The notes: generated by a model not told the origin, from the sequence alone. Counted from the stretch's first letter, positions 22,345-35,095 are shown. The stretch: DNA of 64,000 nt from Atopsyche davidsoni (GCA_022113835.1 JAILWY010000008.1:2038001-2102000); one strand, 5' to 3'. Numbers and translations: made by a program.

Positions 22345-24059
22345 TTCTTATCACAATATTACCACTACCTCATCACACTGTGCGCCTCTCGTAGCGTTTT
22401 ATAATCATCACGATTATCATTTTGGAGCTATTGATCTGCTTTGAGTGCATTGGCAAGTGTATCAACACGGCTTGGTTGATTGCTATGGTGCCATCTACAT
22501 ATAATAATTAATGGAATGGTAATTTAACAGATATATTACTACTACCTCATCACACTGTGCGCCTCTCGTAGCGTTTTATAATCATCATGATTATCGTTTT
22601 GGAGCTATTGATCTGTTTAGAGTGCACTGGAAAATGTATATATGTACGTGTATCAACATGGCTTACTATGGTGCCATCTACATATAATAATGAATGGAAA
22701 GTCAATCTAACAGATATATTACTACTACCTCATCACACTGTGCGCCTCTCGTAGCGTTTTATAATCATCACGATTATCATTTTGGAGCTATTGATCTGCT
22801 TTGAGTGCATTGGCAAGTGTATCAACACGGCTTGGTTGATTGCTATGGTGCCATCTACATATAATAATTAATGGAATGGTAATTTAACAGATATATTACT
22901 ACTACCTCATCACACTGTGCGCCTCTCGTAGCGTTTTATAATCATCATGATTATCGTTTTGGAGCTATTGATCTGTTTAGAGTGCACTGGAAAATGTATA
23001 TATGTACGTGTATCAACATGGCTTACTATGGTGCCATCTACATATAATAATGAATGGAAAGTCAATCTAACAGATATATTACTACTACCTCATCACACTG
23101 TGCGCCTCTCGTAGCGTTTTATAATCATCACGATTATCATTTTGGAGCTATTGATCTGCTTTGAGTGCATTGGCAAGTGTATCAACACGGCTTGGTTGAT
23201 TGCTATGGTGCCATCTACATATAATAATTAATGGAATGGTAATTTAACAGATATATTACTACTACCTCATCACACTGTGCGCCTCTCGTAGCGTTTTATA
23301 ATCATCATGATTATCGTTTTGGAGCTATTGATCTGTTTAGAGTGCACTGGAAAATGTATATATGTACGTGTATCAACATGGCTTACTATGGTGCCATCTA
23401 CATATAATAATGAATGGAAAGTCAATCTAACAGATATATTACTACTACCTCATCACACTGTGCGCCTCTCGTAGCGTTTTATAATCATCACGATTATCAT
23501 TTTGGAGCTATTGATCTGCTTTGAGTGCATTGGCAAGTGTATCAACACGGCTTGGTTGATTGCTATGGTGCCATCTACATATAATAATTAATGGAATGGT
23601 AATTTAACAGATATATTACTACTACCTCATCACACTGTGCGCCTCTCGTAGCGTTTTATAATCATCATGATTATCGTTTTGGAGCTATTGATCTGTTTAG
23701 AGTGCACTGGAAAATGTATATATGTACGTGTATCAACATGGCTTACTATGGTGCCATCTACATATAATAATGAATGGAAAGTCAATCTAACAGATATATT
23801 ACTACTACCTCATCACACTGTGCGCCTCTCGTAGCGTTTTATAATCATCACGATTATCATTTTGGAGCTATTGATCTGCTTTGAGTGCATTGGCAAGTGT
23901 ATCAACACGGCTTGGTTGATTGCTATGGTGCCATATACATATAATAATTAATGGAATGGTAATTTAACAGATATATTACTACTACCTCATCACACTGTGC
24001 GCCTTTCGTAGCGTTTTATAATCACCACGATTATCATTTTGGAGCTATTGATCTGTTTA
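22345..24059 (+). repeat. Satellite array: 360-bp dimeric unit (177 + 183 bp monomers)
   Basis: The landmark CATCACACTG occurs at 22371, 22548, 22731, 22908, 23091, 23268, 23451, 23628, 23811 and 23988, with alternating spacing of 177 and 183 bp. Monomer A carries CACGATTATCATTTTGG and CTGCTTTGAGTGCATTGG. Monomer B carries CATGATTATCGTTTTGG and CTGTTTAGAGTGCACTGG. Successive 360-bp units look identical apart from one C-to-A change at 23935. The last monomer mixes A-like and B-like blocks. Such uniformity means recent amplification or strong homogenisation. Confidence 0.97.
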
Positions 24060-24659
24060 GGCAGTTGCTTCCAGCCTTTTAATTGCCTCTGGTGTCCAAC
24101 CGGACACCCGAAACAGTCCATTACCTGGCGAAATCGTGTCATTTTATTAATTTAATTGTCACTTTATTTTTCTATGTCAAAACTTGATTTTTTTACAGAA
24201 AATTAAAAAAAACTATAAATTATATTTATCTATTTTTTATTATTTAATTAACGACCATTTTCAGGGTAAAATAAAATCTTGAAGATGTTGAAAAATTGGA
24301 TAAAATGACGACTTTTCAAAACCAAAGTTTGTTGAATATATATATATTTTTTAATTTTTAAAATCATATATCGCACAGGATTTATATTTAATCTTTTAAT
24401 TTCAATTGAAAAAAAGACTTTTAAATGTTTAGGACTCTTGGAAAAAGGACATAACGAATCTCCAAGTTCCTACACTTCAATCGGAAAATCACATATTTAT
24501 TATATTAATAGTAAATTTACAAGAAATAAAAATATATTTTGTTTAGAAGAAGGGATGTATCAAACTTTTTGCATTTACATTTTTTTGATTGGTGCAGTCG
24601 ATTTTTCGTAAAACGGACTAGAAAATGATCAAAAAAACTCGATTATGGGACCTAGACCC
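24060..24659 (-). mobile_element. TTAA-type 590-bp repeat family, copy 3, inserted in the satellite
   Basis: In reverse orientation it starts with GGCAGTTGCTTCCAGCC and ends with CATAATCGAG-type sequence and GGGTCTAGG (reverse), next to TTAA at 24660-24663. It is the most complete copy, including the right-end segment with GTCCAACCGGACACC. It interrupts a satellite monomer between CTGTTTAG and GAGTGCACTGG. The left flank has TTA rather than a full TTAA, so the target duplication is imperfect. Confidence 0.85.
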
Positions 24660-24880
24660 TTAAGAGTGCACTGGCAAATATTTTTATGTACGTGTATCAA
24701 CACGGCTTGTTTGGTTGCTATGGTGCCACCTTATATATTAGTTAATAAATAAAGTTAATTAAACAGATATATTACTACTACCTCATCACACTGTACGCCT
24801 CTCGTTTTATCACCACCATCATGATCATTTTTTGTGCTATCGATTTACTTGGAGTGCACTTGAGAATGTTTATTCTTATA
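24660..24880 (+). repeat. Diverged edge of the satellite array
   Basis: GAGTGCACTGG, GTGTATCAACACGGCTTG, GCTATGGTGCCA and CCTCATCACACTGTACGCCT continue the monomer order beyond the insertion, with many substitutions and a shortened spacer. Old edges beside a homogeneous core are usual for satellites. Confidence 0.85.
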
Positions 24881-25129
24881 TACACACGATATGATATATT
24901 TTTAGCGGCGTCCTTCGATTTATTTTGATTAAATAAAATATCACAGAAACGAGACTCAGTTTCTATTTTTAGGTAACCCCATGACTTTCAAGACAGCTTG
25001 TATGATTAAAAAAAACTCTGACACCCCAGAATGTTTCATAAATTTCGTGTTGTAGAATGTTTCATGGAAATTCATAAATGTAAAACAAACAATGAAATTT
25101 ACAAAAAATGTTTGCCACCCCTGCCCTTC

Positions 25130-25930
25130 GGCCTGCTGAAATATGAGCGCTCCGCCCCGCAGGAAATTAACGACCCCTGGCTACCGTAAATCGAGACCGG
25201 TCCAATCTCGAATCGGGACCGATCGAATCTTAGACCCTTAAAATCGTATATGTAATGCAAATAAGTATATTGGAAATACAACTCGGTCCGCTCAATAGGA
25301 TATTAACGACCCCTGACTAGCGCAAATCGAGACTAATCGAATCTTAGATCTTCAAAATCTTATATTTTATACAATAGTATAGTAAATGATTAAAAATACA
25401 TTTGTGTGGAATACATAATTTGTTCCGCCCCATATAAAATAGAAACTCACGACAAGCGTTAATTACGAATTAGATCTTAAAACGGAACCCTCAAACATTA
25501 TATACTATGCAAATTCTTTATATGGGCTTTTTAATTCCTTGTGCACGTGATAGATGAAATTCTAGCTCATTACTAGAGTAAATCGGGACTGGTCGAATCT
25601 CGAGTCTCTGAACCCTAAAATCGTACATGTTATGTAATTTTATTAGTTAATAAATTCTAGCAACAAATTGAGCGTTCTTCCTAAAAAAAAAGGCTCGATA
25701 ACTTTTACAACTCTGGACAATACGAATCTCAAGTCGGGATTATTCGAATCTTAGATCGTGTCGCTTGAACCTTTGATCCAAAAAATATTAATAAAATACA
25801 TATGTGTCTACTACTGTACGGGTCATTTACTTGTTCGCCCTATCGGAACGTGGAACTCGCGGTGGCTTGATGCCTTATGTAATTCGGGGCTGATCGAGTC
25901 TGAATTCTGCTGAAATATTTATAGACCACT
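25130..25930 (+). repeat. Decayed tandem repeat, about 140 bp period
   Basis: Ordered landmarks recur: ACGACCCCTGGCTA / ACGACCCCTGACTA, GTAAATCGAGAC / GCAAATCGAGAC / GTAAATCGGGACT, TCGAATCTTAGA and AAAATCGTA. They start near 25162, 25300, 25447, 25567, 25700 and 25850. Units differ strongly and periods vary from 120 to 150 bp, so the array is old. Confidence 0.65.
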
Positions 25931-26132
25931 TTGAATGCAAATTACTGTTTCATAACGTATTGATTGGGAAATTTTTATTCATTTCTGATGTTGTCGATTA
26001 AGCCATTATACAAAAAAAACAGTTAGAGAAACACAAAAAAGCGAGAACCCCCAAAAGTGAAATTCATAATTTTAAAGTTAAATGGTTGGTTGTATATGTT
26101 CTAAGAAGACATTCAGAATAAACTCTTATTTA

Positions 26133-26700
26133 TAACTAGCGGATACCCGGCGCGTTCTACTACGCTAAATAAAGAAATAAAATACTTTTTTATTTGTTCT
26201 ATGATTGTATATATGATTTTTTATCGTGAGATCCATGAGTTTTTGTTTGAAAACTCTAGCTGTCAGATCATGTCTGTGATGCGATAGCAAATCTTTGATT
26301 TCCGACCAAGCAGGATTGTACGTAAATCATGAATGACAGTTGTATTGTTTTTTTGTAGTTGTTGTGGCAGCCTGCATTATACAACGGCAACGTCAACCAC
26401 AAAGATCAGTGTTTTTTTGTTGGCAGCCTGCATATACGCGAAAATGTTACTGTTCCTTTTTTGAAAAGTATTCGCTACCGCAAAATGTTGAAACTTTTGT
26501 ATGGTAAATGTCGAAAATCTATTTAATTTAATAATCCGAATTTGGTTATTAATTGTTTAATTTAAGTGGTCTAAAATGACCTCAGTATTATTGGCTTTCA
26601 AATGAAACCGGTTTGGGGCACATCGGTTGGATGGTTCTAAAGCCTATAGCGGCCAAATAACCGCCGGTTTTTGAGTTTGTGTTTTATACGTATAGATTTG
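26133..26700 (+). repeat. Interspersed repeat (second copy of the 15235 family, longer)
   Basis: It begins ACTAGCGGATACCCGGCGCG. The part from about 26430 matches 15235-15475 in order, including AATGAAACCGGTTTGGGGCA and the CCGGTTTTTGAGTTTGTG end. A phrase CAGCCTGCAT is duplicated inside (about 26370 and 26425). No coding frame remains. Confidence 0.75.
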
Positions 26701-28738
26701 AAAATATTTTATAAGTGTGACGTATTTTCATAAAAGTAAATATGCTTTTTTTTAATTAAAAAAAAATTGATCTTTATTATAAAGTATATAAATCTCAAGA
26801 TAAAAAAAGTATAACTCAGATTTACTACACATATAATTTAAGGAAAACCTCAGTAAACTAGAATTACCTGAATAAAAATAACCGCCAGAAAATCCCACAA
26901 AAAGGCCTAACAAAACTCATAAAAAAACCACCCTTCCACTAAGCCCCGATTCTATTTACCGATAGTCTCCGGCTGGGGCTGCATATCGACATCGTTCTTT
27001 GCGATCGATGAGGCATCGCTCCCAACCCCTCTGGGTTGTTTACTAACGTCCATTATCGTCGAGCCGATTCAAGAATATTCCTGAAGTTTATTTTCCCCGT
27101 AGAGTACTTAAAACTGAGCCCATAACGGGGAACTCTCAACTGAGTGGCCGGAAATGGCTTGCATGGTTGACGTCCCGAAAACACGTGTAGGGTAATTTAA
27201 ATTATAAACAAAGCACTCGTCTTAATGAAATTATTATGTATGTTAACATTAGCTATGTTGACGAATTTAACAAATAAAAAAAGACATGAAAAATAATACG
27301 ATTAAAAGTATGGTACAAATAAACAGTTATCGTTTTAGCAGAGAAAAATATTGCATATCATACAAACTGAAATTTATTTTATAAGTTAGAACTTACTTTA
27401 TAAGTATTTTTGACTTATTTTTAACCACAACTCGTTACTTTTAATAATATAAAATAATACCTGTGCGTTAAGTATTTTTTTAAATTATTTTTTTACATAT
27501 TCGAAATAATATTTTTATTTTTAGGTATTATATAATTAATGAAGTTCTGTCGTGCTTAGTTTATAAATGTATTAAATCGCAGCACCTCCGATAGGTTAGT
27601 TTGCGTCTTAAGGATGGACGTAAAGGAGGCTCGGGAAATACCCGACACTTTTCACGGAATTTCAATGAAAATACCTCTTCTGTTTATTCAAATCCTTATT
27701 GATGTTTACAGTTTGTTATTGCGATGGGAGTACGGAAAAATTTATTTATTTTATATTTTTATTTCGCAAGGATCCAAGCTCAGGTGATTCGAATGAAGAT
27801 CGTACCTGCTGGAACGTAGTATTTATAATGAACAAAGAGTTTTTAACCAAATGAGATGTGAGCGAGTTTGCAAGGGGAATGTGTATAAAAGCGAACAATT
27901 AAAAATATTAAAAGAATAACTGCAACTATGACCGTCTTGATGTGTCTCAGACACTTTCTTTGTTGTTAATAGGAAAATAATGGGAACTTGCATTAAAAAG
28001 AGTATCATTTTGTATATCATCTCTAAGCAATGTGTGGTCTAATAGTCAATTCGGTTTCGCAGTTTCACTTAAAATAAAGTGCTGTAAAACAAGCCTCCAG
28101 ATAATTGATTACCCGACACTCTTAATTTACACAAAACCTTAAAATATCTATGGTTACAACGTTAAGACCCAAACTTTCCCTAATGGTGTTTTAATAACAT
28201 TTCTCCATAATTATCGGAAAAACGCCACAACAGCCTGAAATTTCGTAATAAAATTATAGAGTTTGTATCGTAGTTTAAAAATAAATATAACAGACAACCA
28301 CGCACTATTATCGCAACCGTGAACGCTTTCAGTAATCTATTATAAAATATTGAAATAAATTTGGCCTGTCTCGAAAAATAACCCGCATGCATAATTTTAA
28401 AGCACCACAAGGTACAATGGCAAGAACATTTTCTAATTCGGATAAAAAAAAAACTTATTTGCTGTGGCTAGATCTATTGTGGAGCAGTGACAAGTCGGAT
28501 ACAACGTTTCCATTCGTAGATTAATCATAAAAAAACACGCTGATCGATTTGTTTTAACAAAATTGGGTTAGGTAAGGTTAAATTTACCATTGCTTAGAAA
28601 TAACCCTAAAATTTTATCTTGTATTCAAAAAGTACTTTTATTAACCCTGTCGGGCTAATTTACATATTACGTGAGTCGCCTGTGAAACGGAATGTCCTGT
28701 ATTATAGTTGTGGGGAATAACCGTGCATGCCTGTGTAT

Positions 28739-28773
28739 CCCGACATCCCCGCTCGGGCGTCGGGGAATTCCCC
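28739..28773. other. GC hairpin abutting a GGGGAATTCCCC palindrome
   Basis: CCCGAC and GTCGGG enclose a second pairing block CCCG/CGGG. Directly following is the 12-bp perfect palindrome GGGGAATTCCCC (28762-28773). That sequence contains an ideal Rel/NF-kB (Dorsal/Relish) half-site pair by consensus. Regulatory function is not shown. Confidence 0.4.
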
Positions 28774-29499
28774 CCACACCGATTAGAGTTTAAACCTGTT
28801 TGATACTAACTAATTTGGAATAAAACACTATCAATGTTGCCAGTATACTCCCTAAGCCCGACCTTCAGTATTGAGTTGTTCGATTTGCCAACGTTTGGGT
28901 TTAACCTGATTGATAGAAGGGTTTTTATGCCTAGATTATACAGGGTGATCTTAATATAAATTCACTCAATTGTAATAATTTTTTTAATCAAAATAAATGT
29001 GTTCAAGCTGCTACATTATTATTTTTTTGGCTAAGGAAAAAAAATCATTTAAAAAATATTTTATTACAAAAAAATATAATAGTTTTAAATTTTAATTTTA
29101 AGTAACCAATCAAATTTAAAAAAAAGGATGTTAGAAAAAATATTTATAAACTATTTGGCAAAATATTATCTTGTTAAAAATATATATTACAATAATATTT
29201 TGTTGTTTTGGTGTTATCAATTTCCCCATCCTTGTTTCAATTAAATATTTTTATTTCATTTATCGTTTGTGATTATATACGTTCGAATAAATAAAAGTGT
29301 TATTTTTGAGCAAACAAATTTGAGAATAAAAGAAGAATTCGACATAAATTTCAAAATTCCACGGGAAAAACCGAAACCTTAAAAACACAGATGCGCACAA
29401 AAAACAACAAATCCCTCCATTTTGCAGCATCCTATATTTGAAATAACATCTCCTTTGGGAGGAGAGACCTCTGAAGCTATTTCTGTACAATCCTCAAAG

Positions 29500-30060
29500 C
29501 TCCTCTTATCTCCTGTCCCTTACCACTCAACCCCGAGCCACATCTGGCGTCCCTCTCGCGCCTGCCTCACACCCTCTCCCTCCCGCAACCTGTTTAGCCA
29601 GTGCCTCTATCTCGCTCATCATGCAGTTTTTATTATTGCTATCGCACTCCCTTACCAGACGTCCTTTAGGAGTCGTGTCTCCCTCGCGCGCAAAGATTTT
29701 CCTAGTATTTTCGCAGTCTAGCGTATCGTATTCGCGTTCCATTTGAATTCGACATACTGACTACGCTTTGTCTAGCTTCCTCGCACTAGATTTGGTACGG
29801 CTATCTTGCTCACGCTTACTGATTTCGTTTTTCGATTTACTATATAATGCTGTCTCGCTCTTATGTACACGTTATACTATCTGCATTCCGTTTGTGAAAC
29901 GATTGTTCTATATTCTGGACTCTTCACTCGCTTAGATTTTCATCTCCGGTCTCGTTCACTCCCAAAAGTTGTCCTGTTTTATCTCCCGTTCGCACTCGTG
30001 TACTTTGCATACTTCTGTCTCGCTATAACTAACGGTTGTGGAAATTTGCAAACCTTTGAT
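29500..30060 (+). repeat. C/T-rich low-complexity block with TCTCGCTC-like phrases
   Basis: Phrases such as TATCTCGCTCA, TGTCTCGCTCT, TGTCTCGCTAT, TATCTTGCTCA and TAGCTTCCTCG recur irregularly. The strand bias toward C and T is strong over several hundred bases. It looks like a very degraded minisatellite. Confidence 0.45.
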
Positions 30061-30803
30061 ATGCTCGATCTTTGGTTCGTTTATCCTATTATATTTTTTC
30101 ATGTAATTTGACTGCCTTTGTGCAAATTCTTTCTGAAGTAATACAATCACACCGTAACTCAAGCATTATTCGGCTTGTATACATCAATATTTCCTATGCG
30201 TTTATTGGCAAAATAAGAAAATTACATTATTATCATAGAATAAGATATATTTAAGAATTGCGAAGCTTTTTTATAAAAAAAATGATCGCAATGTTTTAGT
30301 TATTCGGCTATTTTTTATAAATTGTTTTTTAAATATTGTGTTTTACAAAAAATAAAAAAATTGTCTATTGTAGTTAAAGATATATAAACCTTCATTTATT
30401 TCAATTAGACAAACAATAAATACAGGGTGGACAGAACCTCAATAGCGTCTAACAGCAGCTGCCGGACATCCGGTTAGAATGCCTACTGAATTATTGTGTG
30501 CCAGATATCGTCAGGGGGTGGTCACTCACTTTGTTATTTCAAGAATATTATCCTGAAATCATATTCAAATACACCCATTGTAATCAATATAATATCATGG
30601 ATATCGATTGTTTGGTTTTTTGTGTAGTCAAAAAATATATAAACTTAATATATAATATACGAAGTAACCTTAAAAAAAAAATTCATAACTACATCGCAAA
30701 ATTGATTTGTTCAACTTTTTTAATAATTTGATAATTTATGCAAGTTAACTTGAATTTAATACATTTTAAATATTTTATTGGTATTAATTGTCAAAAATCT
30801 TAA

Positions 30804-31262
30804 GGGTCTAAGTCCCATACTCGAGTTTTTTTGATCATTTTCTGATCCGTTTTGCGAAAAATCGACTGCAACAATCAAAAAAAGTTAGATACATCTCTTT
30901 TTCCGAACAAAATATTTTTTCATTCCTTGTAAATTTACTTTTAATATGATAAATATGTGTTTTTCCGATTGAAGTGAAGGAATTTGGAGATTCGTCATGT
31001 CCCTGTTCTAAGAGTCCAAAAATTTAAAGTCTTTTTTTCAATTGGAATTAAAAGATAAATATATAAACCCTGTGCGATATATGATTTTAAAAATTAAAAA
31101 ATATATATATATTCAACAAACTTTGGTTTTGAAAAGTCGTCATTTTATCCAATTTTTCAACATCTTCAAGATTTTATTTTACTCTGAAAATGGACGTTAA
31201 TAGAATAAAATAAAAATAAAGTGACAATTAAATTAATTAAATGACACGATTTCGCGAGGTCA
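30804..31262 (+). mobile_element. TTAA-flanked 590-bp repeat family, copy 4 (truncated)
   Basis: TTAA at 30800-30803 is followed by GGGTCTAAGTCCCATACTCG. The copy follows the family order to GACACGATTTCGCGAGGT, with internal deletions near 31205 and without the right terminus. Confidence 0.8.
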
Positions 31263-34200
31263 AACGGTTAGGTAGCAAGACCCTAAATAAGTAAACAATG
31301 CCTTGTATGATTTTATCACTATCAATTTTAAGTTTGATAGTGATAATTGATTTTTTTTAATTAGAAACTCTTGTTACCAAACGTTAATTATACTTTTACA
31401 ATATTTTTAAATAAATAAGCGTAATTAAGCGTCCGTAGTAGGACAGTACGAAGTGCAGTCGCTCCTGTCAGTTTAATATGGTTCAATTAGTTTGTGACCA
31501 CGCTGTACTCTGTGCTAGGGAAGGTCTTGTTTCCATAGAGCAAACTTTCAGTTCAACCTCTAATTAAAAGTCATGCAGCGAATAAATAAATATCGCACGC
31601 GTTTCCAGAAACCTCGTAATAAATTATTTTTATTCGTTATTACATACAAAATGTATCAAACAATTATTTTCATTTAAATATAATCATTCATATTATAAAA
31701 ATATAAAATGACTTTATAACGCATGTATGTGGCCATTTTTTTAAACATAAAATGCTTAATATTTTTTTACTTTTTATTTGACATGTATAAAAACAATTCA
31801 ATATTCTCTACTCAAAGCATAAATTTTGCCTATTAAAAGTACACTCCAATTGCCGGCCTCTCGAGACTGCTCTCGTCCACTGCACTTGGAATGGTCCGAT
31901 GGAGTGTACTACAACTTTATTACTTCATTATAATTCACCAGTGCTGTTACTCAAGTTACTAGCCTACATAGTCAAGACCATCTACTTCATTAAGAGGCAC
32001 GTTTTCGCAATGCATTAAGCTGGCGATTTATCAGTATATATGTTAATATTTGTTTACTTAATACTTTTTATTCAAAGAAATTAAACTTATAAATATTTTA
32101 ACAACTTTCAAAAATATTATAAGTGATTTCGAGGTACGTTGCATAAATCGATAAATTTGCTTGTGTACATAAAAAAAGTCTTGAAATAATTTTTACAAAC
32201 ATTACTAACTTAGATAAACGTTGTGTAATAAATCAACTCCTGAAAGCATTGTTAACTTATATTATCACTAACTCAAAGCTTCAACAAAAAATATTTCATT
32301 ACCAAAATACGTTTCGATAAAGATATTTTAAATTCGGATGAAAGCTGGTGATTACCAAATATTCGAGTAATTCTGTTTAATGCGATCTTTCTCAAAATCG
32401 TAATTTGTTGTAAGTCAAACAAAGAAAATTTCAACTTGGTAACAGTGTTAATAGTGGTTAAAACTAAATCGATTGTAAAAATATTAGGGCTTCCAAACAC
32501 CCTTGGCAAAAAAAAAAACAAATTTGCCCTTAAATTTACGAGTTCCCAAATATCCTAAATGTGAACGAACAAATCTCCCTTTTCTGAAACGTGGGTTATC
32601 GTTTATTTATATCCGCCTCCCCTGACTTTTATGGTTCTCAACAGATGTTTTTTTTTAATATGGTTACTACACTATGAACATTTATTCAATATTTTTTACA
32701 GAAAGTACTTGGTAGAATTTCACTGTAATGTTAAGCAGGTTACGCCATTAAAAAATGTGTTAGGGTAAAACTTCTTATATATTTTGTTCTGAACATATTT
32801 TTTTCGGTTTTCATAAAATAATACGAAAAGTAAGTAAAATATGTAACAGTATTATTTTGAATAAATTGGTTATATTGTAATAGAATTGATTTTATATGAT
32901 ACAATGTACAAGTATTTATATAAGTACAATTGCTTAATCGTGTTTTTTTTTTTGCTTAAACGTGGATTTATTTTTAGTACAGTTGATGAGAAAAATGACA
33001 TTACGTACAACTAATTACTTTTTAAAAAGTTTTATCATTTATCATTTTTTAAAGCAATTCATCCAAATAGGTCAAATAGCACAACAAATAAAAAAAAGTA
33101 TTATATCTGATTTACCTATATTTGGATACTGAAAATACATTATTACATGCAAAATTTGTTAATAAAGTATTAATCAAAAATATAATGCCAATGTTGATCA
33201 CGATTTGGAAATATTTTTAGTGATTTACGTTCAAAGATTGGCACACTTTCCACTCTATTCCATATTATTCACATCATATTAATGAATAATATTAAGACTA
33301 TTAAGACCTTAGGATTAAACCGCAGCTATGCCAATCGTTCGACAAAAAGGCGTTGTATTAGAGCTTGCTGTGAGTATCCATAAAGGCACTACAAAAATAC
33401 AATTCAGTATTGAGATCTTATATCGCCAAACAACTATAAAATATTCCATACACAAAACACTTCATAAAAAAATTAAAAACCTTTATCATAGTCGCTCAAC
33501 CGCTGCCGCTCCACGGGGATGTTTTATCGTAAGGCATTATATTTCAGGACGTCCATATTTCTCTTTCTAATATCCTCAAAGTGGCTGGGCAAGAGCGAGA
33601 AGGCTGTACACAGCCAGCCCGGGGGCTGAGTTTATTTATATATTTTTGGAGGTCTGCGACGGTAAAAATATATCGTAGAGGAAATCGCTTCCACGCATGA
33701 CTGCGATTTTTTTTGTTGCTTTTCATACTCAGCGAATTTACATACCGCTCTTTGTATTGGCTTTTTAATTTGCATCGACACATTCTTTACACAAAAAAAA
33801 TCTTGAAAAAGGACAGGTTATTTTTATATTATTGTAAAAAAAATCAGTGGATATGTCAGTATGAATCTGATTTTTCTTATCGTTTTATGTGAATATCTGT
33901 TAGCTAAATACAAATTGCATCCGTATCACATCTGTTTGGGCAAAAAAAAGAATTTATCAGTGTGATAAAAAAAAATATAGCTTTGATTCATATATGTGGC
34001 AAGAAAATTAAATACCTTTATTAATAAGGTATCTATCATAACTTCAGTGTCTCAGGAGAAATCGTAGCGTTGTGTCTGAAAATCAATTTTGATAGTATTT
34101 TTTTTAAAGTTATCCGACTAATTAGGCTTAACTGATTGAAAAATGACAATTCTACTATATATAGCCTAGTAATGATAAAGTCAATATTAGCGACTATTAA

Positions 34201-34524
34201 ATTCTTCTGATAAAAATGAGTGAAAATAATATTCCGCTTGAGGTCACCACACCTAAAAAACGATTTTCTTCTTATTTATATGTGCAATAAAGTACATAGA
34301 AAATAACGATTAATTAGAGTGAGTAATCGCCTCGTGGTTATATTTTAAATTAATTACACAAATTGAAATAAAACATTTCAATGAAGAAATTACAATCATA
34401 GTAAGTACAAGTTTACAAAAATTCTTTAGCCTGTGCTAGATAAAACATCCAAAATTTTATGACCAACTCCTTCAAGAAATCGTTCATTTCCAGATCATAT
34501 TTCCAATACCCTACAGGCCTACAG
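31263..34524. other. Non-coding AT-rich stretch
   Basis: No exon was recognised. It contains an 11-bp inverted repeat at 31838-31910 and a diverged AGTACT module near 32688-32724 on the minus strand. A GC patch around 33500-33640 holds short frames only. Confidence 0.4.
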
Positions 34525-35087
34525 CATAGTTTCCCAAACTATTTTGTCCCGTCGACCCCATGTCGACTTTTCCTGTTTTTCGTCGACCCCCTGCCTTGCT
34601 AATATTGAATTTTTACAAATTCATCAACTTAAAACATATTTTTGACATCTTATATAGAACAACTCACTTTCATAGGATTTACTGTACAGTGGGTTTAAAA
34701 ATGAAAAAGTAAAGTATACATGTAAAGTTAATTATACCTTTATTAATTAAAAACACACAAAATGCAAATATAGTGACATTCAAAAAATCAATATTTTTGA
34801 CAGAGAATACATGGTGGAATTCCATTTTAATATCTTAAATAGAATAAAATACATTAATTACAATTCAGGGATTCGTCACAGAATACATAAGTACAATCTG
34901 TGTTCGGTGCATTATGACATTTACGAAATGTCTAAATTTTGGTGATGATCTGCTTAAATGGGATCCACTCTCGTAGACCCCCATTTACAGTTCATGGACC
35001 CCCAATTTTATTTTTCGCTGTCATCGACCCCTCGCAGGGCGAAATCGACCCCCTGGGGGTCGATATTGACCACTTTGGGAACCTCTG
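34525..35087. mobile_element. hAT-type non-autonomous element, 563 bp
   Basis: Ends are CATAGTTTCCCAAACTA and, read inward from the right, CAGAGGTTCCCAAAGT, a typical hAT-like inverted terminus (CANNGNTTCCCAAANT). Flanking 8-mers are GCCTACAG (34517-34524) and CCCTACAG (35088-35095), an 8-bp target duplication with one mismatch, as expected for hAT. Both subterminal regions are rich in GTCGACCCC/GGGGTCGA phrases. It holds an AGTACT-module copy at 34783-34850 and has no transposase. Confidence 0.9.
34783..34850 (-). repeat. AGTACT/GGAATTCCA repeat module inside the hAT-type element
   Basis: AATATTTTTGACAGAGAATA, GGTGGAATTCCATTTTAATA and GAATAAAATAC follow in the same order as at 37177-37240. 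It is either a nested insertion or captured sequence. Confidence 0.7.
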
Positions 35088-35095
35088 CCCTACAG

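Larger units (their letters stand above)
26701..30799. other. Non-coding stretch
   Basis: No exon was supported. Local features are a GC-rich hairpin plus GGGGAATTCCCC palindrome at 28739-28773 and a C/T-rich low-complexity block at 29500-30060. TACAGGGTG phrases near 28940 and 30420 may be ends of unrecognised repeats. Confidence 0.4.

Noticed and set aside
22208..22444. 78-codon frame before the satellite
   Set aside because: It runs into satellite DNA and has no recognisable domain.
22345..24059. Identity with the 360-bp Tribolium satellite
   Set aside because: Only the unit length is similar. I cannot confirm sequence identity, so no taxonomic claim is made.
22345..24880. CRISPR array
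   Set aside because: The periodic repeats are 177/183-bp satellite monomers in a eukaryotic genome, with no short repeats and unique spacers.
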